A DNA stretch of 64,000 nucleotides from Lysobacterales bacterium 63-13 (GCA_001899855.1 MKWR01000015.1:55783-119782); one strand, 5' to 3'. Counted from the stretch's first letter, positions 1 to 10,380 are shown. Notes: generated by a model not told the origin, from the sequence alone. Made by a program: numbers and translations.

Positions 1-1
1 G

Positions 2-2113
2 TTCCTGCAGAACTTCCGCGCCACCCTGATTCCGACGATCGCCGTGCCGGTGGTGCTGCTGGGCACGTTCGGCGTTCTCGCCGTGCTGGGCTTCTCCATC
101 AACATGCTGACCATGTTCGCCATGGTGCTGGCGATCGGCCTGCTCGTCGACGACGCCATCGTGGTCGTGGAGAACGTCGAGCGACTGATGTCCGAGGAAG
201 GCCTGTCGCCGCTGGAGGCCACGCGCAAGTCGATGGACCAGATCACCGGCGCACTGGTCGGCATCGGCCTGGTGCTGTCGGCGGTATTCGTGCCGATGGC
301 GTTCATGTCCGGCTCCACCGGCGTCATCTACCGGCAGTTCTCGGCGACCATCGTTTCGGCCATGGGCCTGTCGGTGCTGGTCGCCATCGTCCTCACCCCG
401 GCGCTGTGCGCGACCATGCTCAAGCCGCTGCACAAGGGCGAGCATCATGGCGAAAAAGGCTTTTTCGGCTGGTTCAACCGCAACTTCGACAAGGGCAGCC
501 AGCGCTACCGCAGCGGCGTGCGCGGCATGATCAACCGGCCGCGGCGCTTCATGGCCGTGTTCGCGGCCATGGTCGTGGTGATGGGCGTGCTGTTCATGCG
601 CCTGCCCGGTTCCTTCCTGCCCGACGAGGACCAGGGTGTGCTCTTCGCGCAGGTGCTGGCACCCGTGGGGGCCACCCAGGAGCGGACCATGGAATCGATG
701 CGCAAGCTCGAGCACCACTTTCTGCAGAACGAGAAGGATGCCGTCGAATCCGTCTTCAGCGTGCAGGGTTTCAGCTTCGGCGGCACCGGCCAGAACAACG
801 GCATGGCCTTCGTAAAGCTGAAGGACTGGAGCGAGCGCACGTCCGCCGAACTGGGTGCCAGCGCCATCGCCGGCCGCGGCATGAAAGCACTGGCCGCCAT
901 CCAGGATGCCCTGGTGTTTTCCTTTGCGCCTCCGGCCATGCCGGAACTGGGCCGGGCGGCCGGCTTCACCTTCTATCTGAAAGACAGTGCCGGGCAAGGC
1001 CATGACGCCCTGATTGCCGCGCGCAACCAGTTCCTCGGTGCCGCGGCGCAAAGCAAGCTGCTGACCAATGTGCGGCCCAACGGCCAGGAAGATTCACCAC
1101 AACTGCGCGTGGACATCGACCACGCAAAAGCCAGCGCCCTGGGCCTGTCGATTGCGCAGATCAACGCCACCCTGCAGGCGGCATGGGGCGGCCAGTACAT
1201 CGATGACTTCATCGACCGTGGCCGCGTCAAGCGGGTGATGCTGCAGGCCGATGCGCCGTTCCGCATGCGGCCCGAGGATTTCAGGCTCTGGTCGGTGCGC
1301 AACAATGCCGGCGAGATGGTGCCGTTTGCCACGTTCGGCAGCTCGCACTGGGAATACGGCTCGCAGCGCCTGGAACGCTACAACGGCGTGCCAGCGGTGC
1401 AGATCCAGGGCGAGGCACCGCACGGCGAGAGTTCGGGCGAGGCCATGGCCGAAGTCGAGCGCCTGATTGCCGCGCTGCCGCCCGGCTTCGACATCGAGTG
1501 GACCGGCCTCTCCTACCAGGAGCGCGAATCCGGCGCGCAGACGCCGCTGCTGTACTCGCTGTCGCTGCTGGTCGTCTTCCTCTGCCTGGCCGCGCTGTAC
1601 GAGAGCTGGTCGATCCCGACTGCGGTGTTGATGGTCGCCCCGCTCGGCATCCTCGGCACCTCGCTGGCCGCCACCTTGCTTGGCATGAACCGCGACATCT
1701 ACTTCCAGGTGGCCATGCTGACCACGGTGGGCCTGACCAGCAAGAACGCGATCATGATCATCGCCTTTGCCACCGACTACATGGCGGAAGGCAAGGAACT
1801 GGTGCAAGCAACCATGCAGGCGGTACGCGACCGCCTGCGCCCGATCCTGATGACCTCGCTGGCCTTCGGCATGGGCGTGCTGCCGCTGGCCATCGCCACG
1901 GGTGCCGGCTCCGGCGCGCAGAACGCGATCGGCACCGGCGTGCTGGGCGGCATGATCGCCGGTGCGTTCCTCGGCCTGTTCTTCATTCCCCTGTTCTTCG
2001 TCGTGGTCGAGCGCGTGTTCGTGCAGCGCAAGCACAAGCCGACCAACACCGATGCCAGCGACGCAGCGCACTCCATGGCGCCGGCGGCAACTGGAGGCAC
2101 AAGCCATGATTAG
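2..2113 (+). CDS. RND multidrug efflux permease (AcrB/MexB type), 5' end outside window
   Basis: Inner-membrane, proton-driven efflux pump subunit that works with a periplasmic adaptor and the outer-membrane channel encoded next. Only the C-terminal ~703 residues are present. The reading frame is open to the window edge, and by comparison with AcrB (about 1,050 aa) roughly 335 residues are missing. The sequence shows the TM4 motif [16 protein letters not shown] with the paired Asp of the proton relay, the second large periplasmic porter and docking region, and TM10 [11 protein letters not shown] with the relay Lys. The stop overlaps the start of the downstream channel gene by 8 bp, which indicates translational coupling in an operon. 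The substrate cannot be told from sequence. Confidence 0.95.
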   Translation, partial: FLQNFRATLIPTIAVPVVLLGTFGVLAVLGFSINMLTMFAMVLAIGLLVDDAIVVVENVERLMSEEGLSPLEATRKSMDQITGALVGIGLVLSAVFVPMAFMSGSTGVIYRQFSATIVSAMGLSVLVAIVLTPALCATMLKPLHKGEHHGEKGFFGWFNRNFDKGSQRYRSGVRGMINRPRRFMAVFAAMVVVMGVLFMRLPGSFLPDEDQGVLFAQVLAPVGATQERTMESMRKLEHHFLQNEKDAVESVFSVQGFSFGGTGQNNGMAFVKLKDWSERTSAELGASAIAGRGMKALAAIQDALVFSFAPPAMPELGRAAGFTFYLKDSAGQGHDALIAARNQFLGAAAQSKLLTNVRPNGQEDSPQLRVDIDHAKASALGLSIAQINATLQAAWGGQYIDDFIDRGRVKRVMLQADAPFRMRPEDFRLWSVRNNAGEMVPFATFGSSHWEYGSQRLERYNGVPAVQIQGEAPHGESSGEAMAEVERLIAALPPGFDIEWTGLSYQERESGAQTPLLYSLSLLVVFLCLAALYESWSIPTAVLMVAPLGILGTSLAATLLGMNRDIYFQVAMLTTVGLTSKNAIMIIAFATDYMAEGKELVQATMQAVRDRLRPILMTSLAFGMGVLPLAIATGAGSGAQNAIGTGVLGGMIAGAFLGLFFIPLFFVVVERVFVQRKHKPTNTDASDAAHSMAPAATGGTSHD

Positions 2114-3533
2114 GGCCACCCTGACCACGCTGGCGCTGGCGATCAGCCTGGCTGTCGCCGGCTGCGCCAGCCTTGAACCGCGCCTGCCCGAGGCGGCACC
2201 GGCCATCCCTGCCACCTTGCCAGCGCCGGGCACGACGACGACAACGACGACCGCCGAGTCATCGAGGGCGGTGCCCGCCACCGCCACGGTCGGCGAAGTT
2301 GGCTGGCGGGATTTCTTCAGCGATGCGCGCTTGAACGAAGTGCTGGCACTTGCCCTGGCCAACAACCGCGACTTGCGCGTGGCCGTGCTCAACGTCGAGC
2401 GCGCACGCGCGCAATACCGGATCCAGCGTGCCGATCGCCTGCCCGCGCTGGGCGTCAACGCGCAGATGGAGCGCATTGGCGCGGACAATCCAGCGCTGGA
2501 ATCGGAAACCCATCGGGCCAGTCTCGGCCTGTCGGCGTTTGAACTCGACCTGTTCGGCCGCGTCCACAACCTCAGCCAGTCGGCGTTGCAGCGCTACCTG
2601 GCCAGCGAGTCAGCGCAACGCAGCGTGCAGCTGGCCCTGATTGCCGAAGTCGCCAACAGCTGGCTGAGCCTCGGCGCCGACCGCGAGCTGCTGCGCATTG
2701 CCGAAGCCACGCTGGACAGCTACGAGCAATCGCTGCGCCTGACCGAGAAGCGCCAGCAGCTGGGTGCAGCATCGGAGCTGGTGCTGTACCAGACCCGCGC
2801 CATCGTCGAATCCGCACGCGCGGACGTGGCGCGCTTTGCCGGCCAGGTCGCGCAGGACACGAATGCCTTGAACCTGCTGGTCGGGCAAATCGTGGATGCG
2901 TCGCTGCTGCCCGACGCCTTCCAGCCGCAGATCAGCGGCCTCGGCCCGTTGCCGGCCGGCTTGCCGTCGGAGGTGCTGCTGCGTCGGCCCGACGTGATTG
3001 CCGCCGAACACCGGTTGCTGGCGGCAAATGCAGACATTGGCGCGGCGCGCGCGGCATTCTTCCCTTCGATCTCGCTGACAGCCGGCATCGGCTCGATCAG
3101 CGGCGAGCTGTCCGGCTTGTTCGAGTCGAACACCGGCTTCTGGAGTTTCGTGCCGCAGATCAACATCCCGATCTTCCAGGGCGGCCGCCTGCGTGCCCGC
3201 CTCGGCATGGCCAGGGCCGACCGTGACATCGCCCTTGCCGAGTACGAGAAATCCATCCAGTCGGGTTTCCGCGAAGTCGCCGACGCATTGGCGCTGGGCC
3301 AGTCGCTGGCGGTGCAACACCGCGCGCAAGCGGCACTGCTGGAGGCCGCGCAAAAGGCCCATGACCTGTCACAGGCGCGCTACGACGCCGGCCTCGACAG
3401 CTTTCTCGTCCTCCTCGACGCCCGGCGCACGTTGTATGCGGCACGGCAGTCCCTGCTGGCGACCCAGCTTGCCGAGCAGGGCAATCGCGTGACCCTGTAC
3501 AAGGCGCTCGGCGGCGGCTGGCAGAAGGACTGA
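2106..3533 (+). CDS. Outer-membrane efflux lipoprotein (OprM/NodT-type OMF channel)
   Basis: Trimeric outer-membrane channel of the tripartite RND pump. I chose the ATG at 2106, which gives 475 aa. It overlaps the end of the permease gene and is followed by a lipoprotein signal with lipobox LAVAGC (Cys about residue 22). A Pro/Thr-rich linker follows, containing a run of seven Thr. The body has two repeated outer-membrane efflux domains typical of TolC-like proteins, with [20 protein letters not shown] in the second half. Length is normal for the family. The adaptor gene must lie upstream of the window. The short tail before the convergent fdhD gene holds no clear terminator. Confidence 0.93.
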   Translation: MIRATLTTLALAISLAVAGCASLEPRLPEAAPAIPATLPAPGTTTTTTTAESSRAVPATATVGEVGWRDFFSDARLNEVLALALANNRDLRVAVLNVERARAQYRIQRADRLPALGVNAQMERIGADNPALESETHRASLGLSAFELDLFGRVHNLSQSALQRYLASESAQRSVQLALIAEVANSWLSLGADRELLRIAEATLDSYEQSLRLTEKRQQLGAASELVLYQTRAIVESARADVARFAGQVAQDTNALNLLVGQIVDASLLPDAFQPQISGLGPLPAGLPSEVLLRRPDVIAAEHRLLAANADIGAARAAFFPSISLTAGIGSISGELSGLFESNTGFWSFVPQINIPIFQGGRLRARLGMARADRDIALAEYEKSIQSGFREVADALALGQSLAVQHRAQAALLEAAQKAHDLSQARYDAGLDSFLVLLDARRTLYAARQSLLATQLAEQGNRVTLYKALGGGWQKD

Positions 3534-3573
3534 ATCAACCAGCGGGCCCGGCAGCGCGTATCGATGCCCGCCT

Positions 3574-4401
3574 TCAGCCGGCCTGCAAACGTTCGCTGCC
3601 GCAATACACGTTGCAGCTGCCGGCACGGGCGAAGCCGATCAAGGTCATGCCGGCACCACGGGCCAGTTCAATCGCCAGCGCGGTTGGTGCGGAAATTGCC
3701 GCGAGCACGCTGATGCCGGCGCTGGCCGCCTTGGTCACCATCTCGTAGCTGGCCCGGCTGGTGACCAGGGCGAAGCCGCTGGCCGGATCGAGACCGGCGC
3801 GATGCAGCGCGCCGATCAGCTTGTCGAGGGCGTTGTGCCGGCCGACATCTTCGCGCACCAGCATGTCCGCCCCGCCCGCACGCACCCAGGCGGCGGCATG
3901 TACCGCGCCGGTTGCGGCATTGGCTGGCTGGCGCCGTTGCAGTTCGGCCATGGCGCGTTCGAGTTCCGCCATGCCCAGGTGCAGATTGCCATGCACCGGA
4001 CCTGGCGCACGCAGGGCATGCTCCAGCTGGCGCGTGCCGCAGATGCCGCAGCTGCTGCGTCCGGGCAACAGTCGCCGATGCGCCTGCTCGAGGTGCGCGG
4101 CCGGTGCATCATCGCGCACGCGGATGTCCAGCTGGATGCCTTCAAGCAGGTTTCTTGAAACCACTTCGAGCAGTTGCCCCGGCGCGGCGATCAGTCCCTC
4201 GCTGAGGGAGAAGCCGAGGGCAAAGTCCTCGAGATCGCGGGGCGTGGCCATCATCACGGCGAAGGATTGCTCGTTGTAGCGCAACTCGATCGGGCATTCC
4301 TCGGCGATTTCGTCCTCGGCTTCCTCGAAACGATTGCCGCGCCAGCGGATGATCCGCCGGCGCACATGGCCGCTCGCTGATTCGGGCTCGGAAACGCTCA
4401 T
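3574..4401 (-). CDS. fdhD: FdhD, sulfurtransferase required for formate dehydrogenase activity
   Basis: 275 aa. FdhD moves sulfur from IscS to the molybdenum cofactor of formate dehydrogenase. The family's CxxC-type motif is visible as SSCGICGTRQLEHA near residue 120, as are the VREDVGRHNALDKLIG and SRASYEMVTKAA segments typical of FdhD. The ATG at 4401 begins MSVSEPES and fits the family's variable N-terminus. No formate dehydrogenase or molybdenum-cofactor gene lies in the window, so its client is encoded elsewhere. It converges with the efflux channel gene, 40 bp away. Confidence 0.93.
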   Translation of the reverse strand: MSVSEPESASGHVRRRIIRWRGNRFEEAEDEIAEECPIELRYNEQSFAVMMATPRDLEDFALGFSLSEGLIAAPGQLLEVVSRNLLEGIQLDIRVRDDAPAAHLEQAHRRLLPGRSSCGICGTRQLEHALRAPGPVHGNLHLGMAELERAMAELQRRQPANAATGAVHAAAWVRAGGADMLVREDVGRHNALDKLIGALHRAGLDPASGFALVTSRASYEMVTKAASAGISVLAAISAPTALAIELARGAGMTLIGFARAGSCNVYCGSERLQAG

Positions 4402-4430
4402 TCAGGCATCTTAGCGAGGAATGTCTGACT

Positions 4431-4460
4431 CGGCGTCCTGCCGGTTCCGACAGGACGCCG
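4431..4460. other. Perfect 10-bp inverted repeat between the FMN reductase gene and fdhD
   Basis: CGGCGTCCTG at 4431-4440 and CAGGACGCCG at 4451-4460 are perfect reverse complements around a 10-nt loop. The hairpin lies downstream of the FMN reductase gene and 30 bp upstream of the fdhD start, both on the minus strand. No T-run follows it in the minus direction, so it may be a weak or factor-dependent terminator, an operator, or a leader hairpin of fdhD. Confidence 0.5.
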
Positions 4461-4566
4461 GCTTTCCCGGCCGATGAAAACATCGCGCGTGAACGGGCGT
4501 CCTTCGAAAAGCACTCGCGGGGTTGGCTTTCAGGCCCGATTCCGTTCGATCCGTCGTGCTGCCGTG

Positions 4567-5139
4567 TCAGGCGTCCTTCGGCAACACCGACAGGACGCGC
4601 GCCGTGAAATCGTGGAATTCCTGCATGTATTTGCGCAGGAACTGCTCGGTCGATTCCACCGTGACCTTGCCGTCATCGGTGATCAGGCCGGGAGTGAACT
4701 GGATGTAGGCTTCCGGCGCATTCATCTGTGGAGAATTGCTGAAACCCAGGACGCTGCGCAGGCTCTGCTGGGCGACCGCGGTGCCGATGGCACCGGGTGA
4801 TGTGCCGATCACCGCCGATGGCTTGCGCGCGAAGGAGTTGGTGCCCCACGGCCGGCTCGCCCAGTCGATGGCGTTCTTCAATCCGCCGGGAATGGAGCGG
4901 TTGTATTCCGGGGTCACGAACAGCAAGGCATCGACCGCCTTGATGGCATTCTTGAATGCCACGCCGGCTGCCGGGTAGTTGGCGTCGTAGTCGGGGCTGT
5001 AGATCGGCAGATCCTTGAACGAAATCTCGCTGAACGAAAGCGTCTTCGGTGCCAGCTTGATCAGCGCATTGGCGAGCTTGCGATTGATCGACGTGCTGGA
5101 AAGGCTGCCGATCAGGTAGCCGACTTTGTAAGTGGTCAT
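4567..5139 (-). CDS. NAD(P)H-dependent FMN reductase (ChrR/YieF-like flavoprotein)
   Basis: 190 aa, flavodoxin-like fold. The N-terminal phosphate-binding loop reads GSLSSTSINRKLANAL and the central flavin motif is VTPEYNRSIPGGLKNAIDW, both typical of the NADPH-dependent FMN reductase family (chromate and quinone reductases). Members are soluble and reduce quinones, chromate or azo dyes with NAD(P)H. The true substrate is not predictable here. A Shine-Dalgarno-like GGAGAG lies 7-8 nt before the ATG. It is a single-gene unit: the next gene upstream on this strand ends 292 bp away, and I see no gene in that gap. Confidence 0.9.
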   Translation of the reverse strand: MTTYKVGYLIGSLSSTSINRKLANALIKLAPKTLSFSEISFKDLPIYSPDYDANYPAAGVAFKNAIKAVDALLFVTPEYNRSIPGGLKNAIDWASRPWGTNSFARKPSAVIGTSPGAIGTAVAQQSLRSVLGFSNSPQMNAPEAYIQFTPGLITDDGKVTVESTEQFLRKYMQEFHDFTARVLSVLPKDA

Positions 5140-5431
5140 GATTCTGCTCTCCGTTTCTGGAAGATCCGGATCGTTTCAGGCGACGTGAACACGCGCCTTC
5201 GGTGCCCGGCATGCCGCCAGCGCAGCATAGCGAACCGCCGTCCAGCGAGGGTTACGCCACCGTTTCGCCGTTCAGGGCACTGAACGGACGCAATGCGCCC
5301 ACGATGTTGCAGGCGAGCGCGGCAAATCGCGCATGAGGTGGGCATCATCGCGCACGTCGCGGATCATCGGCTGCGGGTTCTATCGCCATCGGCGCTTGCG
5401 GGCTGCTGCGACACCGCGCAAGCCGGTCTTG

Positions 5432-6340
5432 TCACTGCGCATCGCCACTCGGGTCTGCGCAGATTTCGCGGACCAGGCCACGCAGCCAGCGGTGGGCCGG
5501 GTCGGCATCCAGCCGGGGATGCCAGAACAGCGACACGGTGAAGGGTGCCAGGGCAAGCGGCAGGGCAAAGCGGAACATGCCCTCGCACAGGCTCTGCGTG
5601 TGCTTCTCCGGCACGCTGGCAACCAGGTCCGAGGCGCGGGCCAGGGCAATGGCCGAGGCAAAGCCGGCAACGGTTGCCACTACCTGGCGCCGCAGGCCAA
5701 GCGCCTCCAGTGCCTCGTCGATGGGGCTGCGGTCGCTGGAGCGACGGGAGACCAGCACATGCTGGCCGGCAGCGTAGCGCGCTGGCGTGATGCGCCCTTG
5801 CGACAGCACGTGGCCCGTGCGAACGACACCGACATGGCGATCGCGGAACAGGCCGAGGGTGCGGATCTCCGGCCCCATCTCCTTGCCGGTGACACCGGTT
5901 TCCAGGTCAACGCTGGCATCGCGCAGTGCCGCGCTGCTCTTGTCCGGCTTGGCCAGGAAGCGCAGCGTCACCGCCGGCGCATCGCGGGCAACGCGGGCGA
6001 TCAACGCCGGCCCGAAGTTCTCCACGAAGCCCTCGCTGCTGCGCACGGTGAAGGTGCGCGACAGCGTCTGCAGCTCGAGCTTGATCGTCGGCCGCAGCAC
6101 GCCCTCGGCATCTTCCACCACCTTCCGCACCCGCTCGCGCATGGCGAGCGCCAGCGGCGTCGGCACGAGGCGGCGCCCGGCGCGAACCAACAGGGGATCA
6201 CCGGTGATCGCACGCAATCGCGCCAGCGTTCGGCTCATCGCCGACGGACTCAACTGCAGGCGCTGCGCGGCGGCGGCGACGCTTGCTTCGCTGAGCAGCG
6301 CATCGAGGGGAATGAGCAGGTTCAAGTCGAGTGTCGGCAT
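5432..6340 (-). CDS. LysR-family transcriptional regulator, divergent from MFS transporter
   Basis: 302 aa from the ATG at 6340 (MPTLDLNLLIPLDALL). The frame runs open further upstream, but those residues look non-coding. N-terminal winged helix-turn-helix at about residues 8-65 (SVAAAAQRLQLSPSAMSRTLARLR), then a periplasmic-binding-protein-like effector domain. It reads away from the MFS gene at 6468 across 127 bp, the usual layout for a LysR protein controlling its divergent target. That gap contains an 8-bp inverted repeat (6418-6425 with 6456-6463) enclosing a smaller dyad at 6431-6443. The effector is unknown. Confidence 0.9.
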   Translation of the reverse strand: MPTLDLNLLIPLDALLSEASVAAAAQRLQLSPSAMSRTLARLRAITGDPLLVRAGRRLVPTPLALAMRERVRKVVEDAEGVLRPTIKLELQTLSRTFTVRSSEGFVENFGPALIARVARDAPAVTLRFLAKPDKSSAALRDASVDLETGVTGKEMGPEIRTLGLFRDRHVGVVRTGHVLSQGRITPARYAAGQHVLVSRRSSDRSPIDEALEALGLRRQVVATVAGFASAIALARASDLVASVPEKHTQSLCEGMFRFALPLALAPFTVSLFWHPRLDADPAHRWLRGLVREICADPSGDAQ

Positions 6341-6467
6341 GGCCTGTAGATACCTCCAAATCACCCGGGACATGGCGTTTCCTGCACTGATGATGTGCGA
6401 TCCATGCGCCTTCCGCCATCCCTGCGCAAGCTCCACGCTGGAGTCATCGCCAAATGCAGGGATTTCC

Positions 6468-7898
6468 ATGTCGCTCGCCCTTGAACCCGCCGGCCTCGCC
6501 ACGCCTCCGGCCACATCCCGCTTCCGCTGGGCGTTGCCCGGCCTGGCCCTGACCATGTTGCTGTCTTCCCTGGGTACCAGCATTGCGCATGTCAGCCTGC
6601 CGACTTTGGTGCGGGTGTTTGACAGCTCGTTCCAGGCCGTGCAATGGGTGGTGCTGGCCTACCTGCTGGCGATCACCACGATGATTGTCAGCGTCGGCCG
6701 ATTGGGCGACCTGTTCGGACGCCGCCGCCTGCTGCTTGCCGGCATTGGCGCGTTCAGCGCCGCATCGCTGGCCTGCGCACTTGCCGGCGAACTCTGGCTG
6801 CTGCTTGCCGCGCGCGCCTTGCAGGGTTTCGGCGCTGCAGTGATGCTGGCACTGGGCATGGCCTTTGTCGGCGACACCGTGGGCCGCGAGCGCAGCGGCC
6901 GGGCCATGGGCTTGCTGGGCACGATGTCGGCGGTTGGCACGGCGCTGGGGCCGACGCTCGGCGGAACGCTGATTGCCGCTTTTGGCTGGCGGGCGATATT
7001 CCTGATCAACCTGCCGCTGGGCGTGCTGGCGATGGCGCTGGTCTGGCGACACCTGCCGCTGGATCGTGTCACCGCCAGCACGAACCGACCGGCGTTCGAC
7101 TGGCGTGGATCGCTGCTGCTGGCCTCGACCCTGGCCGCCTATGCGCTGGCGATGACGCTGGGCGGTGGCCGGGCCGGGCCGTTGAATGCCACCCTGCTGG
7201 GTGCTGCCGTGGTCGGCGTCGGCTTGTTCGTCCGCGTCGAATCCCGGGTTGCCGCCCCGCTGCTGCAACCGGCACTGTTCCAGGATCGTCGCATCCGCCA
7301 CGGGGTCATCATGAGCGGCCTCGCCACCACCGTGGCCATGACCACATTGGTGGTCGGGCCGTTCTACCTGTCTGGCGCACTCGCTCTCGATGCCGCCCAT
7401 ATTGGCCTGGTGATGTCGGCGGGCCCGCTGGTCGCGGCCGTGGTCGGCGTGCCGGCCGGGCGTGCCGTCGACCGCTTCGGTGCCGCGCGCATTGCCGTGG
7501 CCGGCCTGCTGGCGATGCTCATCGGCTGCATCGGCCTGGGCACGATTTCCTTCCGCCTTGGTGCCTGGGCCTACATCGTGCCGCTGGTCACGTTCACCGC
7601 CGGTTTTGCCCTGTTCCAGGCGGCCAACAACACGGCGGTCATGGCCGACAGCAAGGCGGACCAGCGTGGCGTCGTCTCCGGCCTGCTCAACCTCTCGCGC
7701 AACCTTGGCCTGATCACCGGCGCCTCGGTGATGGGCGCGTTGTATGCGCTGGGCACGGCCACGGCCGACATCACCCGGGTGACGCCGGCAGCGGCAAGCA
7801 ACGGCATGCACCTGGCCTTCGGCGTGGCCACCGGCCTGCTCTGCATCGCCCTCGCCCTTGCCCGGCGCGGGCGTGATGCTGCGACAGCGGATGCTTGA
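6468..7898 (+). CDS. MFS transporter, DHA2-like (14-helix drug/solute exporter family)
   Basis: 476 aa. I chose the ATG at 6468 (MSLALEPAG), which is preceded by AGGGA. The N-terminal half carries the MFS signature GRLGDLFGRRRLLLAG between TM2 and TM3 and the exporter-type motif C region (GTALGPTLGGTLIAAFGWRAIFLINLPLG). Around 14 hydrophobic segments are apparent, as in the DHA2/EmrB group. It probably exports a small amphipathic compound with proton antiport. The divergent LysR gene probably regulates it. The stop is only 20 bp from the stop of the convergent LysR gene at 7919. Confidence 0.9.
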   Translation: MSLALEPAGLATPPATSRFRWALPGLALTMLLSSLGTSIAHVSLPTLVRVFDSSFQAVQWVVLAYLLAITTMIVSVGRLGDLFGRRRLLLAGIGAFSAASLACALAGELWLLLAARALQGFGAAVMLALGMAFVGDTVGRERSGRAMGLLGTMSAVGTALGPTLGGTLIAAFGWRAIFLINLPLGVLAMALVWRHLPLDRVTASTNRPAFDWRGSLLLASTLAAYALAMTLGGGRAGPLNATLLGAAVVGVGLFVRVESRVAAPLLQPALFQDRRIRHGVIMSGLATTVAMTTLVVGPFYLSGALALDAAHIGLVMSAGPLVAAVVGVPAGRAVDRFGAARIAVAGLLAMLIGCIGLGTISFRLGAWAYIVPLVTFTAGFALFQAANNTAVMADSKADQRGVVSGLLNLSRNLGLITGASVMGALYALGTATADITRVTPAAASNGMHLAFGVATGLLCIALALARRGRDAATADA

Positions 7899-7918
7899 TC
7901 GATCCCGGCCGGGACGAC

Positions 7919-8827
7919 TCAGTGCGCGGTGTTCCAGCGCGGTCGCGCAAACGCCTCGACGAGGAAATCAATGAGCCGGCGCGTCTTGATCGGCAGGTGC
8001 TTGCGCGAGGGATAGACGGCATGGATGCCCAGCGTCATGGCCCGGTATGCGGGCATCAGTTCGACCAGGTCGCCGCGGCGCAGGTCCTCGGCGACGAGGA
8101 AATCCGGTTGCAGGATGATGCCCTGGTGATCGAGTGCGGCGGCGCGGCAGGTGTCGCCGTTGTTGGCGTGGATGCGCGCGCGGGTGCGCACGACCACCGC
8201 GGTGCCATCGGCTGCATGGAACGTCCATTCGTTGCCGGCCGACCAATAACTGTAGGAAATGACATTGTGCTGCGCCAGCTCGGCCGGCTGCGCGGGCGTG
8301 CCGTGCTCGGCAAGGTACTGCGGTGAGGCGCAGGCGACCATGCGCGTGGAAGCCAGTTGCCGGCTGACCAGTTGCGAGTTGCCGAGGTTGGTGATGCGCA
8401 CGGCAAGGTCGTAACCCTCTTCGACGAGGTCGACGACGCGATCGCTGAGCTCGATGTCCAGCGAGACTTTCGGATACGCCTGGGCGAAGCGTCCCCACAG
8501 CGGGGCCAGGTGCAGCACGCCGAAGGTCAGTGGCGCATTGATGCGCAGGCGTCCGCTGGGCTCGCCGCTGCGCGAACGGATTTCCGATTCCGCTTCGTCG
8601 ACCGCCGCCAGCATGTCCTTGGCGCGGGCCAGGAACAGCTGGCCGTCGTCGGTCAGTGACAGCCGCCGCGTGGTCCGCTGCAGCAGGCGCGCGCCGAGAC
8701 GCTGTTCAAGCTCGGCGACGTGCCGCGACACCGCCGCCTTGGACAGGCCGAGCGCATCCGCCGCGCCGACAAAGCTGCCGGCCTCGACCACGGCGACAAA
8801 GCTGCTCATTTCCTGGAATTTGTCCAC
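7919..8827 (-). CDS. LysR-family transcriptional regulator, divergent from doxX-dioxygenase
   Basis: 302 aa. Starts MDKFQEMSSFVAVVEAGSFV, with the classic LysR DNA-binding domain (AADALGLSKAAVSRHVAELEQRLGARLLQRTTRRL) and a C-terminal effector-binding domain with SGRLRINAPLTFG at the hinge. It resembles the LysR subgroup often paired with DoxX, pirin or quinone-stress genes. It faces away from the DoxX gene across 122 bp that contains a perfect 7-bp dyad. RBS AGGAGG overlaps that gap. The effector is unknown. Confidence 0.92.
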   Translation of the reverse strand: MDKFQEMSSFVAVVEAGSFVGAADALGLSKAAVSRHVAELEQRLGARLLQRTTRRLSLTDDGQLFLARAKDMLAAVDEAESEIRSRSGEPSGRLRINAPLTFGVLHLAPLWGRFAQAYPKVSLDIELSDRVVDLVEEGYDLAVRITNLGNSQLVSRQLASTRMVACASPQYLAEHGTPAQPAELAQHNVISYSYWSAGNEWTFHAADGTAVVVRTRARIHANNGDTCRAAALDHQGIILQPDFLVAEDLRRGDLVELMPAYRAMTLGIHAVYPSRKHLPIKTRRLIDFLVEAFARPRWNTAH

Positions 8828-8839
8828 GGCGTCCTCCTT

Positions 8840-8858
8840 TGTCTCGTTTTGCGAGACA
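8840..8858. promoter_or_regulatory. Dyad operator candidate between LysR gene and doxX
   Basis: TGTCTCG-TTTTG-CGAGACA is a perfect 7-bp inverted repeat with a 5-nt spacer, 13 bp upstream of the LysR start and about 90 bp upstream of doxX. LysR proteins usually bind imperfect T-N11-A dyads in such divergent gaps, so this is a candidate autoregulatory site. Further right, TAGAAT at about 8905 could be the -10 of doxX, with only a weak -35 partner. Confidence 0.45.
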
Positions 8859-8949
8859 GTCAGTCCCTCGTATCGCAGTTTATTCGATTTTCCATAGGCA
8901 ATAGAATGCCTCGCATCGAATCACTGTCCAACCACGCCAAGGAATCCCC

Positions 8950-9339
8950 ATGAACGACCCGCTTGCCTTGCTCGGCCGCATCGGCCTCTCCTTGATCTTC
9001 ATCATCTCCGGCTGGGCCAAGATCGCCGGCTACGCTGGCACCCAGCAATACATGGAATCCGCCGGCGTGCCCGGCGCACTGCTGCCGCTGGTGATCGCGC
9101 TCGAACTGGGCGGTGGCCTGGCCATCCTCGCCGGCGCCTTCACGCGCTGGATCGCGCTGGCAATCGCCGCGTTCTCGCTGGCCAGCGCCGTGCTGTTCCA
9201 CGGCAATTTCGGCGACGCCGCACAGGCAACCAGTTTCTGGAAGAACGTGGCGATGGCCGGTGGCTTCCTCATGCTGGCCGCCCACGGTGCCGGCACGTTC
9301 AGCCTCGACCACCTGTGGAAACAGCGCCGCAAGGCCTGA
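8950..9339 (+). CDS. DoxX family membrane protein
   Basis: 129 aa with four hydrophobic segments. The opening LLGRIGLSLIFIISGWAKI is typical of DoxX/DoxD family inner-membrane proteins, and length is normal. DoxX proteins are linked to thiosulfate:quinone or other redox functions in some organisms, but most, including this one, have no proven activity. The gene is followed 88 bp later by a DODA-type dioxygenase and preceded by a divergent LysR gene. This cluster type recurs in Proteobacteria and is inferred to handle quinone or aromatic stress. Confidence 0.88.
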   Translation: MNDPLALLGRIGLSLIFIISGWAKIAGYAGTQQYMESAGVPGALLPLVIALELGGGLAILAGAFTRWIALAIAAFSLASAVLFHGNFGDAAQATSFWKNVAMAGGFLMLAAHGAGTFSLDHLWKQRRKA

Positions 9340-9427
9340 TTTCCGAAACCCCACCCTTGCCCCGGACTGTGTGGAAACCGGATTGGCAAACACGGCATTC
9401 CACGACCCTGATCCAGGAGGTATCGAC

Positions 9428-10240
9428 ATGAGCCTTGCTCCTTCGCTTTTCATTTCCCACGGTTCGCCGATGTTCGCCCTGGAACCGGGCCTGCTCGGCC
9501 CGAACCTGACGGCCATCGGCCAATCGCTGCAGGACATCCGCGCCGTGCTCGTGGTCTCGCCACACTGGCAGACCCGTGGCGTGCGGGTCGGCAGCAGTGC
9601 CGCGCCGGAAACGATCCACGACTTTGGCGGCTTCCCCGCACCGCTGTATCAACTGCAGTACCCCGCGACGGGTGCGCCGGAACTGGCCCGCGATGCCGCT
9701 GCCCTGCTCGCCGAGGCCGGCTTCGAGGTCACCCTCGACGAAGGCCGCGGCCTTGACCACGGCGCCTGGGTGCCCTTGCGCTACCTGTTTGCGCAGGCCG
9801 ACGTGCCGGTATTCCAGGTATCCCTGCCGCATGACATCGATGCGCCCGGTGCCTTGCGCCTCGGCCAGGCGCTGGCCCCCTTGCGCGAGCGCGGCGTGCT
9901 GCTGATCGGTTCCGGCAGCCTGACCCACAACCTGTACGAATTCCGCCAGCACATCCGCGATCCGGAGTACGCGCAGGAATTCGCCAACTGGGTCCGCGAT
10001 GCGGTGGTCGCACGCGATGTCGAGGCGCTGGTCGACTACCGTCGCCGCGCGCCGCATGCCGAACGCGCGCATCCGACCGAGGAGCACTACCTGCCGCTGC
10101 TGGTCGCGCTTGGCGCCAGCACGGACGCGGACGCGGCTCGGCGCATCGAAGGCGGCATGACCTACGGCGTGCTGTCGATGGACTCGTTCGCCTTCGGCCT
10201 CGCCGAAGCGGGCAGGCTGCCACTGGCGGACGCCGCCTGA
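9428..10240 (+). CDS. Extradiol aromatic ring-opening dioxygenase (DODA/YgiD family)
   Basis: 270 aa from the ATG at 9428, with a strong AGGAGG 7 nt upstream. LigB-type extradiol dioxygenase fold. The metal-ligand and catalytic histidines are recognisable in FISHGSPMFALE, VVSPHWQT, GRGLDHGAWVPLRYLF and GSLTHNLYEF. The family opens catechol rings such as 4,5-DOPA using a divalent metal and O2. The physiological catechol in bacteria is usually unknown. Probably co-transcribed with doxX and controlled by the divergent LysR protein. Confidence 0.9.
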   Translation: MSLAPSLFISHGSPMFALEPGLLGPNLTAIGQSLQDIRAVLVVSPHWQTRGVRVGSSAAPETIHDFGGFPAPLYQLQYPATGAPELARDAAALLAEAGFEVTLDEGRGLDHGAWVPLRYLFAQADVPVFQVSLPHDIDAPGALRLGQALAPLRERGVLLIGSGSLTHNLYEFRQHIRDPEYAQEFANWVRDAVVARDVEALVDYRRRAPHAERAHPTEEHYLPLLVALGASTDADAARRIEGGMTYGVLSMDSFAFGLAEAGRLPLADAA

Positions 10241-10380
10241 GAACCCTGGCGGTACCCGGCGGGCAGCGGGTGTGTGGGCGGAACGGATCACCACAAACCG
10301 TTCGCCCTGGGCGCAGCCGGCCCCACGGCGGCGTTGTCGTGTGAAGGTGTCGTATGCTCCCGAGGCAACGGGGGAAGGCC

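Noticed and set aside
6341..6583. 81-residue upstream extension of the LysR regulator
   Set aside because: The family N-terminus begins at MPTLDLNLL. The extension overlaps the divergent promoter region and the MFS start.
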